A DNA stretch of 64,000 bases from assembly GCA_037974665.1 (NCBI GenBank), contig CM075773.1, positions 62,774,763-62,838,762 of the forward strand. Direction: 5' to 3'. This document shows positions 24,101 through 35,609 of the stretch, one piece after another. The stretch's first letter is position 1, and the number at the start of each line of letters is the position of its first letter. The notes beneath the pieces are model-generated. The model did no database searches. It was not told the origin of the DNA and was given only the letters and a program-made list of their open reading frames with translations. The DNA is from Ehretia macrophylla. Its lineage: Eukaryota; Streptophyta; Magnoliopsida; Boraginales; Ehretiaceae. A program made the translations under genes and the position numbers.

Positions 24101-24508
24101 ATATTGAAAAGAATGAATGACATCTATAGATTCATAAAGCCAACCCCACTTAGTGGGAAAAAGCTTGGTTTGAAAAGACAAGATTAAGAATAAGGTGGTA
24201 CAATTGAGGAAAAGACGAGAGAGAGTCGCTTGAGATGCTATGGACATGTTAGGAGATGACTCTTGGAGGCATCTGTTAGAAAGTGGGGAGCTACGAAGAT
24301 AACTTCTTGTAAGAGGGGTAGAAGACGATTCAAAGATGAGTTGGATAGAGACACTAAGATTTAAAATGAATTAGATAGAGATACTTAGCCGAGACATTAG
24401 TATGAAACTAGAAGAAAAGACGGTTCTTGATAAGAATGAATAACATCTATAAATTCATATAGTTGACCCCACCTAGTGAGAAAAAGTTTGGTTTAATTTG
24501 GTTTGGTC
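24101..24508 (+). pseudogene. RTE-type LINE 3'-end fragments, tail plus a second copy
   Basis: 24101-24175 continues the tail interrupted by the MULE (GAATGACATCTATAGATTC, then CCCCACTTAGTGGGAAAAAG). From about 24181 a second copy of the same LINE end begins. It reads RESLEMLWTC/RLRCYGHV-like frames, then KWG and RGRRRFKDELDRD. It ends in a closely similar tail (24430-24508). The two copies are in tandem in the same orientation. This is non-coding relic sequence. Confidence 0.65.
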
Positions 24509-26577
24509 CTTCTAAGAAATTGTATCATTTATGATGACAGTGGAATCATGAACGTAAGTTAAAAGTGACCGAAATAAGTCTCTTGCATCGTTTATCTTTG
24601 CTTGTGTGCTCGCTACAACTTTGATAATAAATAAAATTTTGTAGGTGGGGAGGCTTTCAAACAATAAACACTTTTTATAACGAAAATCTCTTTTTATATA
24701 AAATGTCAAAAAATGACTTTATTTCATTTCTCTAGTATACACAACTGTCTTTCCCTTTTTGGTTATTTACACCCTATTAATAAGACAATTACTCAAAACA
24801 ACGGTTGTTTTTAAAAAAATTTCAAAAAGACAAGATGTCAAAAAGACTAACAACAAACGCTCATAAAGAGAGAATATGGTTTTCTTCTCATGGATTTCTT
24901 TGGCATGCACAAAAACTTCACTGGCATCTTCTCTTGCTATGGCATGTGTGGAGACAATAGTGAACTTGATTGCATTCGGTAATCTATTATCTAAAAAGAA
25001 AATGGAGCATTGCCATATATCATCTCTCACTCTTTGACTTCTTTTTATGTAATAAATTTTTTATAATATAAATGAGAGAATAGACATTGAATACATAATT
25101 TTTTACACAAATCTGAACTTCTTGAAAGGTATTCTAGACTTGTGAAACCTCTTATGATGTTTGCCTCTTTTGTATTTGTGGCACGTGATTTAAAAGCAAT
25201 CAGTGACCAAGGAGAAACTTCCCAAGCTGGTGAGCATCGGAACCAACAGCCGACGCAAGCACAGGTTCCACAACAACTTAGCCAGAACAGTCAAGACTGG
25301 TGGGACGATATCAATCTCAATAACAATAGGTGGTGACTTCAGACAAGGTTGTTATAACCAGTATAATGACCTCCACAAGGCTTTCCATAGAAATCACAGA
25401 TACTATAAGCAAGATTCCATTGACTGGTTTCCCTTTAATAAAGGAGACCCTAATAATACAAACAGACATGACTAAAAGAGAATCTGAAGTTAATGAAGAA
25501 CCCCTAACTAAAAGGGCAAACTTGGCTTGTGCAAAAAGAGAAAGAACAGAGTAAAAGAGATAATGTCAAACATTACTCAATAAAATGGCGACAAGCCCAC
25601 AATAGGGTTTAAGGAGAGGTTGATAGGATTGATCTTGTTGAAAGGACACTTTTTAGATTGTGGACTGATTTAGCTCATTTATTACATTTTATGTGAATAT
25701 TTAGTTACTAAAAGAAGATAGGAATTTTTTTTTTGTTATTTTAGCATGTTTACTAAGCATTCACGTAAGATTTGATAAATGAATTATGAAAATGAGCTTA
25801 TAATAGTAACATTGAAAACATAATAGTTTTTTATGACTACCACTAGTAGGGGCGGAGTCAGAAGTCGAATGTTGGGGGTCCCATGTTTTTTTGTATAATA
25901 TTTTTTGAGTTAATAGAAAAGAGATTCAATTTTTACAGTTAAAATTGAAAGTTTTATATATATCTATCAAAATTTAATAGACATACACATAGTAGCAAAA
26001 ACATGGCAAAAAATAAAATGCAACTATAGTGACTTAAACTCATGTCATCAACATAATAATATTTGTGACTAACTACCACAACTTTTTCAATTTTTAAATG
26101 ATAGATTTTTTATTTTTTATTTTTAAAAGGTACAACATAATGAACCTTTTCCCGGCAATAAAAAATCGTAGGCACTTCCTTAGTTTTTTCTTTTCTTAAA
26201 ATCGAACTAAAAACGTGCAAGTACAACAGAGATTATTAGGACCATTTTACCCAATTTTTGAATAGAATATCAACCATATTATTATGCACAATTTTGCTCC
26301 AATCCTCAATTATGGTGAAAGGTCTCAAAGTCAGATGCAAGAGCAGGATTCTTCGATGTTGATAGTACCATTGGTTACAACAAAGGCAAGACACAATCGT
26401 ATATCCATTTCTTATCTCATTCACATGACATAGATGTGATGTCACGTTCAATAATTAAATGGCTAGTTTATCCTTTTAGACTGTTCCCGCTTATGTTTAG
26501 CATCTGTCAATCCCTACGTCATTCGACTCGTGCGCAAGACAATGCAAATTTCAATTCCTTTTTTTTCAATATTTAAA
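24509..26577. other. Spacer, no supported gene
   Basis: AT-rich. An exon-like frame at 25142-25336 (ending SQDWWDDINLNNNRW) is not a family I recognise. A single hAT-like end is noted separately at 25848. Confidence 0.5.
25848..25890 (+). mobile_element. Isolated hAT-like end (truncated copy)
   Basis: AGGGGCGGAGTCAG at 25848, followed by a GGGGGT run, resembles the left end of the element at 8050 (AGGGGCGGATTCAG). I did not find a matching inverted end downstream, so this is probably a truncated relative. The extent is uncertain. Confidence 0.5.
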
Positions 26578-26721
26578 GAAAAACTCTTCAAAAAGTCTAA
26601 CTGATTGGTCAGTCAGACTTTTTTACTCACAATGAATAGTCCCCATATATGTTTGGACCCAATATTTTATGTGTAAAAAATTTAACTAAATGATCAATCA
26701 AATTTTTTTAAAAAATTTTCA
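26578..26721. mobile_element. Small MITE, about 144 bp, copy 1
   Basis: The inverted arms start GAAAAACTCTTCAAAAAG and, from the other side, GAAAATTTTTTAAAAAAA. The left arm also contains GTCTAACTGATTGGTCAGTC. It is the same family as the element at 50500-50651. Confidence 0.65.
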
Positions 26722-26962
26722 TATTTAAGATATGGTCTACAAATATCATAATCAGGTGACCATAAGAAGTGTGTACATATGGTCAAAATCACCTATGAGA
26801 TAAAATTTTATTTTGACTTTTAGATACATTGGCTTGAAGATTTTTAAGGTAGACAGATGACACTTGGATTTTTGCATAACTACAAATCTAATCGTATAAC
26901 TCACAAAAACAAGAAAAAAAAAATTCTTACCATAACCCCACTTAGCAATAATATTTAACGGT

Positions 26963-27194
26963 AAATTTTACAAATGATCTTTCACTATTACACTTTTTCA
27001 ATTTTACTATTTTAAAAGTGAAACATTTAATTTTAAAATTAACAAAAAATTTCAACTTAATACACTGGTTTACACTTTCTTTCAGTTTCAGTTCCCTAGA
27101 GTTTGTAATCTACACATTGAGAGTAAATTAAAACTTTTTTTAAAAACTAAATAATAAAAAAATATGTGAACATTAGGAATCATTTGTAAAATTT
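26963..27194. mobile_element. Candidate MITE with AAATTTTACAAATGAT ends
   Basis: AAATTTTACAAATGAT at 26963-26978 is repeated as its exact reverse complement at 27179-27194. The interior is AT-rich and non-coding. No clear target duplication was seen. Confidence 0.5.
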
Positions 27195-27444
27195 TCTATT
27201 TTGATGAAATTTTCCATTTTGATGCGTTAGTTAATGTTCATATTAACGAGTTATTAGTTCAAATAAAAGAGTAGGTTAAAGTGGTTGCCTAACAATCTCG
27301 TGGCCAAATATTTTAATTTCGAACTAATATTCTCTTCCATCACAAATATTGACTATCCGTAAAGAATACATTATTTGATACACGACTGCACCACAAAATA
27401 TATAATTTTACAATAAATTCAATTTAATGTCGTCATAAAAAAAA

Positions 27445-27916
27445 GAGTGAAGTACATCAAACTCCTTTATACTTTAGTAAAAGTACACAACACCTCTTTA
27501 TAGTTTAAAAATTCCCTGAGTTAATTATTGTAATTTTTCAAAAATGCACAACACTCCCCCTACCGTTAAAAAATTCGTTAAATTTAACAAAAAATGTACT
27601 TCACACGCGTTAAGTAAATTTTTTTTTTTATTTTTAACAAATTTATTCATTAAATAATTATATGAATTAACTAAATTACCATTTTTTTTTGTCTAAACAA
27701 AAGAGAAAATGACAAAAGAGAGAAATGAAAAAAAAAATATATATATTTACGTCTTTTTTAAAAAATTCGTTAAATATGACAGATTTTATAACTGTAGGGT
27801 ATTGTGCACTTTTAAAAAAATATAGAGACTAGTTCAGAAAATTTTTGAAATATAAAAAAATGTTGTACACTTTCACTAAAATATAAAAGTATAAAGGAGT
27901 CTGGTGCATTTCACCC
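27445..27916. mobile_element. MULE-type MITE, 472 bp, 9-bp target duplication
   Basis: Long terminal inverted repeats: GAGTGAAGTACATCAAACTCC on the left against GGGTGAAATGCACCAGACTCC on the right (reverse). Homology runs on for more than 100 bp. The flanks are TAAAAAAAA at 27436-27444 and 27917-27925, an exact nonamer but of low complexity. Confidence 0.8.
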
Positions 27917-28224
27917 TAAAAAAAATTAAAAAAGAGTAAATTGTATATTTAACACAAGTTTTAATATTTTATATGAAAAGCCGAAAATGCATTAAAATAA
28001 AAATCTCTGCACAAATATAACAACAAATGCAACAAATATAATAGAAAACATTAAACACAAAACAAGCCCATCAGATCTCTCAAATCCACATCAAAACGAA
28101 GCTATCAAACCCTAATCTCTCAACGAATCACTAATATAAATCCCTAAAAAGCCTATACACATAGTATTTTTCACTAATTAATTATACATACAAAATCATA
28201 AAATGGAAATGGTGAATAAATTGC

Positions 28225-28422
28225 TCAGATCTTAAGTGCAGATCCGAAGACGAAAGCAGCCAAGGCAGCAACGAGTCCGGCGGCGAACGACGGAGAGATG
28301 GATCCGGCGGTGGAAGCAGGAGCTGGTGCGGGTGCTTCGGCAGCGGCCGTGGCTCCAATGAGTGAGCAAACGGTGGCGACTACTACTAACATTGCGATCA
28401 TGGAAGAAGCCTTGACCGCCAT
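28225..28422 (-). CDS. Arabinogalactan peptide (short classical AGP)
   Basis: A 65-residue secreted proteoglycan core. Residues 1-27 or so form a signal peptide (MAVKASSMIAMLVVVATVCS to ATAA). The mature core is tiny and Ala-Pro rich (AEAPAPAPAS), the motif whose prolines are hydroxylated and O-glycosylated with arabinogalactan. A hydrophobic C-terminus (LVAALAAFVFGSALKI) preceded by small residues is a GPI-attachment signal. The product is therefore expected on the outer face of the plasma membrane. Length and layout fit plant AG peptides. It is a single exon with high GC compared with its flanks. The ATG at 28422 is the only sensible start, and a TATA box lies about 105 bp upstream. Which numbered AGP is orthologous cannot be decided here. 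Confidence 0.9.
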   Translation of the reverse strand: MAVKASSMIAMLVVVATVCSLIGATAAAEAPAPAPASTAGSISPSFAAGLVAALAAFVFGSALKI

Positions 28423-28525
28423 TGTTATCTCAAAAACCTAGAGAGAGAGAGTGTGTGTTTTTTTTTTTTTGGATTAAAATTTCGAATCACAAAATGGAGC
28501 TGTAAATGAGGATTTAGAAGTGAGG

Positions 28526-28536
28526 CTTATTTATAG
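28526..28536 (-). promoter_or_regulatory. TATA box of the arabinogalactan peptide gene
   Basis: CTATAAATAAG on the minus strand, about 105 bp before the ATG. A CT-rich leader (ACACTCTCTCTCTCTAGG) lies between the two. Confidence 0.7.
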
Positions 28537-28786
28537 TGGAAGAAGAGGTTTCGGGCAGAGGGTGTGGGGTTACACGGGCAGCTGCCCGTGATTGACAGGC
28601 TGGTGATTAGTTGAAAGACAGGTGTTGACTGTGGGGTCCACTAACGATTGTAGAATAATATGCCGTTTTAGTAAAGCTTTGACACGTTTTTAGACTTTTT
28701 AGTCCCACTACAACTCTACGGCATCTTGTTGCGTGTGATAATTACGCGCCGATAAGCTCTCTGTCTTTTTTCTTCCTATTTTTTTT

Positions 28787-29182
28787 GAGTAAATTCCCCC
28801 ATTAGTCGTTAATATTTTGCCGTTGTGACATTTTAATTCTTGATTTTTAAAAATAAACATTTTAGTTCTTAAAATTAATTTAGTGGGACATGGTCAATCC
28901 TAATAACAAATTCTATCTATTTTTTTACAGTTTTATAACGTGATTGACACGTAACTGTTATAATCCATTATAGTTAAAGGTGAAATTAACACGTGATTGT
29001 TATAATCTATCACAATAATGTGTCAGTCACGAGATAAAGCCGTAAAAAAATAGACGGATTTTATTATCGGGATTAACGCTGTCATACTAAATTAACTTTA
29101 AGAGCTAAAAAGTTTATTTTTAAAGATCAGAAATCAAAGTGTCATAACAGTAAAATATTAAGACTAATAGGAGAAATTACTC
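28787..29182. mobile_element. MULE-type MITE, 396 bp, upstream of the AG peptide gene
   Basis: Inverted arms GAGTAAATTCCCCCATTAGTC and (reverse) GAGTAATTTCTCCTATTAGTC. Pairing extends inward through AAAATAAAC, TTTTAGNTCTTAAA and TTAATTTAGT. No clean target duplication was found; the flanks are T and A runs. Confidence 0.72.
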
Positions 29183-30403
29183 TTTTAAAAAAAAAAATCA
29201 ATGGAGACTAAGTCATTTTACATTACGATATTATATACGAGAATTGATCTGTGATATTTTGCATCTAAAACAAGAATCATGTCGCTAGACAAAGGGCCAC
29301 TAGTGATGAGCTCTTTATCGACATAGGGTGAATGCCTGTGGATTCTTTACATTAATTCTTCATAGGTCAGATGAGATGTTGTTCTATGAAATTTGGTATA
29401 TTATGTTCTATGAAATTTGGTATTTTGAAACACAATAATTTATTTTTAATATTTTTTAAAACATCTTGTTCATAAATATTTAGTTTGTTACTATAAATCG
29501 GATGGATGATATTTAAAAAGACTATTAATAACTCATAATATACCTCATATTTTATTTTTATTTATTTTTATTTAAGGGATTCCTAAAATATTTTACATCA
29601 GTTAGGATATTACACACAAAAATAAATATCAAAATCTCTAACATTTAAAACGATAATCATATCACTAGACCAAATAGTTAGTGCTCATTCTCAATTCTTC
29701 CTCAATTTCTTCCTTCTACACAAAAATTCATGAAAAATTCTAACCTTCACTTGTCCTTTCATCTTTATCTTCTTTGCTAATTTCTATTTCGTCTCATTAT
29801 TGTTGGCCCAATCGATTACCAATGTCGGTGAGGAAGAACAGAAAACAAAAGCAAAAGAGAAGAAAACGAGTAATGCTTTATATTATCACTTTTTTCATCA
29901 TTTTTTTATTACCTCCTATGTGGAATCTTAGATGGCATGTCAATTAAACATTATTTTTATTTTTTTTCTTCTTTTAATTTTTTTTCTCTCTTAATTAATA
30001 TTTACTCAAATCTTTTTCTTTCTTTTTTTAACCATATCAGATCTAGTACCAAAATTAAATTTTTTCCAAATCCATTGATAGCTTTAGGAATTCTTCATAT
30101 TCTTCTTCTTTGGTCAACATTAGGCGTCGCAACCAGAGCAAACAAAAATATATGAGCTTTTATCACGTAATTCATCATGAGCGCCAAACCAAACAAAATA
30201 TTAGGTATAGAGTACCATTGAAAGGAGGAGAAACAAATACCATCTCTAAATTGATTAAAGCGATAAAGAAAGTATATTGGAGGTTAAACTTGGCGAAGCG
30301 GGGCAAATTTACTGGAAAGTATCAAATAGCCTCTAATATGCTTCATGTCCTAGAAAAGCAACCATTAATTTAATGATACAATCACTATAGAGCTAGAGCA
30401 TTA
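29183..30403. other. Spacer, no supported gene
   Basis: AT-rich spacer. A stretch near 29733-29890 reads like a secretory leader (PFIFIFFANFYFVSLLLAQS). It has no start codon in frame and no continuation that I can identify. Confidence 0.45.
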
Positions 30404-30635
30404 TGTCACGTACTCAGAGTTTTGGGGTTCCCTCTAGGTACTGTGTCGGGAGCCAAACTCACGAGTTGCACAGAACGGGTTTTAACGGATATATCTTTTG
30501 GTTTCAGGTATTTCAGCTGTGCTGGATCTTGTGTTTCGATGCTTATACTTCCCGACTCTGTGGAAAGGCGTATCTCAGCCTTAACCTCCGGGGTTGGAAG
30601 CCGGACAGGGCGTCTGCTGCGCGCATTCCGTCTCA
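30404..30635 (+). repeat. TRIM 5' LTR
   Basis: Starts TGTCACGTACTCAGAG and ends CCGTCTCA, matching 31198-31429. Confidence 0.9.
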
Positions 30636-31197
30636 GTTGGTATCAGAGCTAGCCGGTCAGTCTCCAATGAATAGGCGACGATTTTGTGGTGTGTTGGGGA
30701 TTCTGAGTGCTTGTGGGGTTGCACTCATCCCCCTGGATGGATTCGAGCGCGGGGTCTCTCCATCCAGTTTTGAGGGCGGTCTGTGGGTGCGGGATCGTCC
30801 CTCCTTCCAGGCAGCAGCCAGGTGGGCCTGCCTTTTTGTGGGGCGCCATGCTTCTTGTTTTGATGAACGTCATGCATTGTTGGGCTTCACCCAACGTTGG
30901 GGGCAGCGTTCCTTGTTTTGTGGGCGACAGGTTTCAGTGGGCACAACCTGCTCGTCCATGGTGCGTCGTCCATCTGTTCGTGATCGTCTAGTTTCCTGGT
31001 AGGCACACGCCTAGCGCTTTCAAAGATGTTATCTCTGGTTCGTTGGCAAGTGAGGTGTGTGGAGGAAGTCCTACAGTTGGGTGCCGCGGTATGTGGTGTT
31101 GGTGTGTTGGCTAGTGCCTTGCTCGTCGGCCCATGTGCAAATCATGGCAACGGGTGAAGTCCGCAACGAGGGTGTTTACGGATTAGGTAGGGGAGTG

Positions 31198-31429
31198 GGT
31201 CATGTGCTCAGAGTTTTGGGCCCCCCCTGCGTACTGTGTCGGGAGCCAAGCCCCACGAGTCGCACGGAATGGGTTCTAACAGATATATCCTTTGGTTTCA
31301 AGTACGTCAACTGTGCTAGACCTTGTATTTCGATGCTTATACTTGTCGACTCTGTGAAAAGGCGTATCTCAGCCCTAACCTCTGGGATTGGGAGCCGGAC
31401 AGGACGTCTGCTGCACGTGCTCCGTCTCA
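31198..31429 (+). repeat. TRIM 3' LTR
   Basis: Starts GGTCATGTGCTCAGAG (the canonical TG has changed to GG) and ends CCGTCTCA. It has the same length as the 5' LTR. Confidence 0.9.
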
Positions 31430-33199
31430 ATTAGCTCTCGAAGAAACATTTAGAACTCTTTTTTCTTTATGTCCTTGTATATGTTAGTTTGTTGCTTAAT
31501 AATAAACTATGTAATAAATTAAGCTCATATATTTTTGTTTGGTCATATAGCGATGCCAAAGTTTATCGGAGAAGAACAAGATGAAGAGTTCCCAAAATCA
31601 ACAACTGATTTATAACTAAGAAAATTTTGATTTTGGTACGGGGTCTGATATGGTTAAAAAAAATATATATATATATTTCAGTAAATATTAATTAAGAGAG
31701 AGAGACAAAAAAATAAAATAAAGGGAAGAAAGATAAATAAAAATATTGTATAGTTGGCATGTCATGTAGGATTACACGTAATAGGTGATAAAAGAGTATT
31801 AAAAAATGGTGATATATAGCATTACTCGAGGGAAACAAAAGAATAGGAAGAAATGTTGGTTTTTCTATATCACTCCCTCACAATGCATCTTTTTTAATTG
31901 CATGTGCGCAGTACAAGATCAAACTGGTTAACTTTGGGTGAAAAATAAATGTGAGGCTAATTATGTTCATAATTGTAAACGTTAGGGATTATAATGCTCA
32001 TATTAAAATATAAGGGACCAAATTTTCGTTTCAATCAAATATGAGAGATTGGTAGAAGCTTTGACCACTACTGTATATTAGATGATTCTCGTCAACCATA
32101 ATTATTGCAAAAAAAGAAAAGAACAATGGCATATGACTTAAGTGATGATGAAATTTACCAACCTTGATTTGATAGTATGTGGGGTTAATTTCATAATGTT
32201 TGGTTTAAGGCACTTTCACTCATAAAAGGATAGATTTTAAGTTTTATTCAACTAAAACATAATGATATGTCACCTTTATTTTGTGTCGTGCTCTCTTTTT
32301 CATTTTTCGTGATTAATATAAATTAATTCCACTTAGTTTAAAGTACGAGAGATACTAATAGTAGAAGAAATTCAAAATAATTCATGACTTTTATTTTGAT
32401 ATTATCTTTTACTAGCTAACCATTAGCCAAAGCATGTAGGGTCACTAGCGGAATTAAGAATTAGTAGTCAGTGCTACTCACTTATGATAAGCGAGAACTC
32501 TCATATATAAAGAATCCAATATAATAAATTTATTCAGACTGTATACGAGCACGCCTTCACAATAACATGACTTTACCATTGTGTAGGATGTTGGGAATAT
32601 CTCATCATCAAACACCATTTCTTTCTGAAAACGCATCACAACCAGATGGACTCCACACGAAACAACATTGAAACGCACTCAACGTTCACCAACATTATAA
32701 TTAGTGACCCATGTTATATGATAAAGGGCATCGTTGTAATACTACGAACAGTAATGTGCAATTTGATGGAGCGTGTTATGCAATCGTGAATGATGAGAGT
32801 GTGACATTGGTGTAGCATAAGAATGATTAACGCAACATAATGTGCAATCAGGCGATTTTTCGTCGACAGCAACGGCAAGTGATGCGGACTTCTTAAACAC
32901 TATATTATATGTGATAATCAATCTTTTCAGTCGCAAGGCGGTGGGAAGCAACCACCTCACCAAAAATTCTCTCTAGCCCACCACCTTTCCTTTGTTTCCA
33001 CCATCTTCGCCATTCTTCATCCTTCTTTTGCTTCCACCATCTTCGGCTTTGATCCTTTTCCTTTTTATATTATACTTTTAATTGTTAGTTTGAATTTGTT
33101 ATTTTTGTGTTAGTGTGTATATTTTTTTTTTTCTCTACTAGTTACCGTTTGGAGTTCTAAAAAATTCTCGTTCATTAGTATTTATTATTTTTTCTCCTG

Positions 33200-33616
33200 G
33201 TGACAGTTGTAGATTTTCACATGTTTGAGTCTCCTTTTATTGATATACACGACTTTGGTTTGGTAATAAGTGGTACATGGTTCACTTTTCTCGTTTGCTC
33301 TTCTCTTCTGGTTATGGTATGTTGTCCCACTTTTAGTATGTTTAGTTTAGACTATGCCGCTCAATCAGTTTTAGATGCTGCTCGGGATTTCATGAATTAT
33401 GTTCAGAGCGTTTCGTCTACTCTTTACAATATGCAATGTTTATCGTTCTCGTCTGACCACTTCCGGCTCTTATCTACACTAGCCACCCATGTGGCTGTCA
33501 GAGTTGCTTTAGCAATTAAGATAGGTTTCCTCTCGTGGTTGGTGTTTCAACCCCCCTTTAACATATTTTTTGCTGACTTTGCGTATGTAATCAGCTGCTT
33601 TGGTATTTGGTTTTGA
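33200..33616 (+). CDS. Unrecognised 138-codon open reading frame (doubtful)
   Basis: The frame begins MTVVDFHMFE and ends CFGIWF, with several hydrophobic stretches and many cysteines. It matches no family I know. There are no splice sites, promoter or neighbours that support expression, and a frame of this length can occur by chance. Listed only because it is the longest open frame in its spacer. Confidence 0.15.
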   Translation: MTVVDFHMFESPFIDIHDFGLVISGTWFTFLVCSSLLVMVCCPTFSMFSLDYAAQSVLDAARDFMNYVQSVSSTLYNMQCLSFSSDHFRLLSTLATHVAVRVALAIKIGFLSWLVFQPPFNIFFADFAYVISCFGIWF

Positions 33617-33773
33617 TTAAACATTTTGTACTATTTAGTAATTGTAATGAATCTATCTTTTGTAAAAAAAATATGCGGACTTCTTAGGTGCGGCGTGTGG
33701 GCCACGCATAACATGTCATGCGTACCTGTTAAGCCAGTTGAGCTACACGTTAGTCCTACTCTATTTGTCAAGA

Positions 33774-34008
33774 ACATGCGCCCAACGGCTGGGTTGCGTT
33801 GTTGTCGTGTAACATGAGGAATTAATTTATTCATAATATTATTTGATTACCGAGTAAAATTTAATAATTATTATGAAATGAGGTAAACAGTCCAGAATTT
33901 TATTTGTCGCATGCACCCCAACTGTTGGGTTGTGATGTTGTCGCGAAATATGAGAAATAAATTTGTTCATAATATTATGTGATTACAAACAAAATTTAAA
34001 TATAAATA
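33774..34008 (+). repeat. Direct repeat, period about 136 bp
   Basis: 33774-33872 and 33910-34008 share CCCAAC-GTTGGGTTG, GTTGTCG, TTCATAATATTAT and AAAATTTAA in the same order. Related sequence (TTTATAATATTATGATGTTA) appears near 41948. Confidence 0.65.
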
Positions 34009-35609
34009 ATTAAAAATTATTAAATTCTGTTATAACATTAAGATATAAGATGAATTTTTACTCTTGTAGCACGACTCATTGTAATAAAAAAAATTCCTTA
34101 AAAAAATGTTATTTGATCCTATTGATACAAAGCACGTATTGGGTGTATTACAGTATTACTGTTTCATGAACTTTATAGTCTTGTAATAAAATAGAGTTTA
34201 ATTTTATCGAAAATGAGTTCCTTATCGTTAAACAAGAAAAACATTGGTCAAACTCTATTTCAGAAAATTCGGCTGGTGCATTAAACTATTACATGTGGTC
34301 CTTTGTTTCTTTTTCGCAAATGTACAAAGCTGCGCAGCTCGAGAAGCTTCGCCATCAATTTTCTATAAGAAAAAATATGCACTGTATACTAGCTAATATA
34401 TAAATCAAATAAAATCTTGTTTCATTTATTGGGATCTACATAGATATTTATTTTTTGAATAGTCTACTTAGTTATGATAATATTATTAATCTCTTCTTTT
34501 AATTTTATACACGTGAAGTCTCATTTTAATATTTTCATTTAACTTATTTTAAATCTTTTTACCAAATAAATACAAATAGGTACAAATTCTGACATCACTA
34601 TAAATCACTTTGTTCTTTCCCTTCATGCTCGCGAAGCAGCATACAAAAAAAAAGCCCTGAATTTGAACTGATGACGTAAACCTCTTTTTAAAGGGCGGTT
34701 CACTTATATATATAGAGTATATCTTTATTATTAGTAACATATTATCAGTGTTATATCTACTCCCATTGTTGTATCGAGACTTTCTTTTGAAAATGAGATC
34801 CTCATAAATTTGTTAAAAATTTATTTAACTCATTTTAGATATTTCTACGTCTCTTTCACCGTATGTTACCTTGATAACGATTCAAAATTTTTCTAAAAGA
34901 GTACTCTTATTATATACAAACAAAGTATATAAAGGTTTCTAAACACAAACAGGTGCTTAGAAACCACAAAAATCATCTCTCTAATAATTCCATTCAACAT
35001 TTTACTTTATATGGCGATGAAGCACAATATATGACTCTGATCATTTGACAATATATATATATATATATTTGATAAGTGAAAATGAAAACCTTATCACTGT
35101 GGCATTTAGCAGGTGCTAAAATATGCAATTAAAGCAAACTAAACGAAACCGAACCAAACTTTATCTCACTAGTAGGGTCAGCGTGCTATTCATATACAAT
35201 TAGAGCCAGAATATCAAGATTCAAGAAGAGAAGATAGGGAATGCAGAAAAGCTTCCGCTACCTTGAGATTACAAAAAATAAGACAAAAAAAAAGAAGGAA
35301 ATATTGCAGTATAAGAACAAATAACTACTCTAAACGCATCAATTGAATCTTCTAAACTAGGGTACAAAAATGTTGTATCAACTAGTCTCTAGCTCCATGT
35401 CCTGTACATGCAACCAAGCTTTGAAATCGGAACAACCGGCCGAGGGCTCGGTCTGCCCGGGGGAGGGGGGAGGAGGGATGCTGGGAAGGGATAACAGCCT
35501 GACATTCAAGGACAGAAACTTGGAAGACATCGCAATTTGTTCGGGATCCTCCTTCAGTTCACCATCATTTCACCTCAAACAAATTTAGAATGAGAAAGGA
35601 TTCTACCTA

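Larger units (their letters stand above)
30404..31429 (+). mobile_element. TRIM (miniature LTR retrotransposon), complete, 1026 bp
   Basis: Two 232-bp LTRs (30404-30635 and 31198-31429) flank a 562-bp internal region without coding capacity. A primer-binding site TGGTATCAGAGCTAGCC (initiator-methionine tRNA type) begins at 30638, two bases after the first LTR. A purine tract (AGGTAGGGGAGTGG) ends at the second LTR. The element is flanked by ATTA (30400-30403 and 31430-31433). It is clearly more GC-rich than its surroundings. LTR divergence (about 35 differences by eye) and loss of the TG start in the 3' LTR indicate an old copy. Confidence 0.9.
31434..35369. other. Spacer, no supported gene
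   Basis: AT-rich spacer. It holds a 138-codon open frame of unknown nature (33200-33616), a direct repeat (33774-34008) and AT dinucleotide runs (about 35049-35069). No recognised gene. Confidence 0.5.

Noticed and set aside
25142-25336. Exon-like frame with a Q-rich segment ending WWDDINLNNNRW
   Set aside because: The composition looks protein-like, but no family is recognised, and no partner exons or clear splice sites were found.
28225-28422. Functional link between PIG-O and the GPI-anchored AG peptide in the same window
   Set aside because: Both touch GPI biology, but they lie 11 kb apart with transposons between them; co-location is more simply chance in a plant genome.
29733-29890. 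Possible signal peptide exon (hydrophobic leader then EEEQKTKAKEKK)
   Set aside because: No in-frame ATG, no continuation and no recognisable mature domain.
30403-31002. 199-codon open frame
   Set aside because: It runs from the TRIM 5' LTR into the non-coding interior; the high GC content explains its length.
33725-33760. tRNA-like box A on the minus strand (TAGCTCAACTGG) suggesting a SINE
   Set aside because: No acceptable box B at the right spacing, no tRNA fold and no SINE tail or target duplication.
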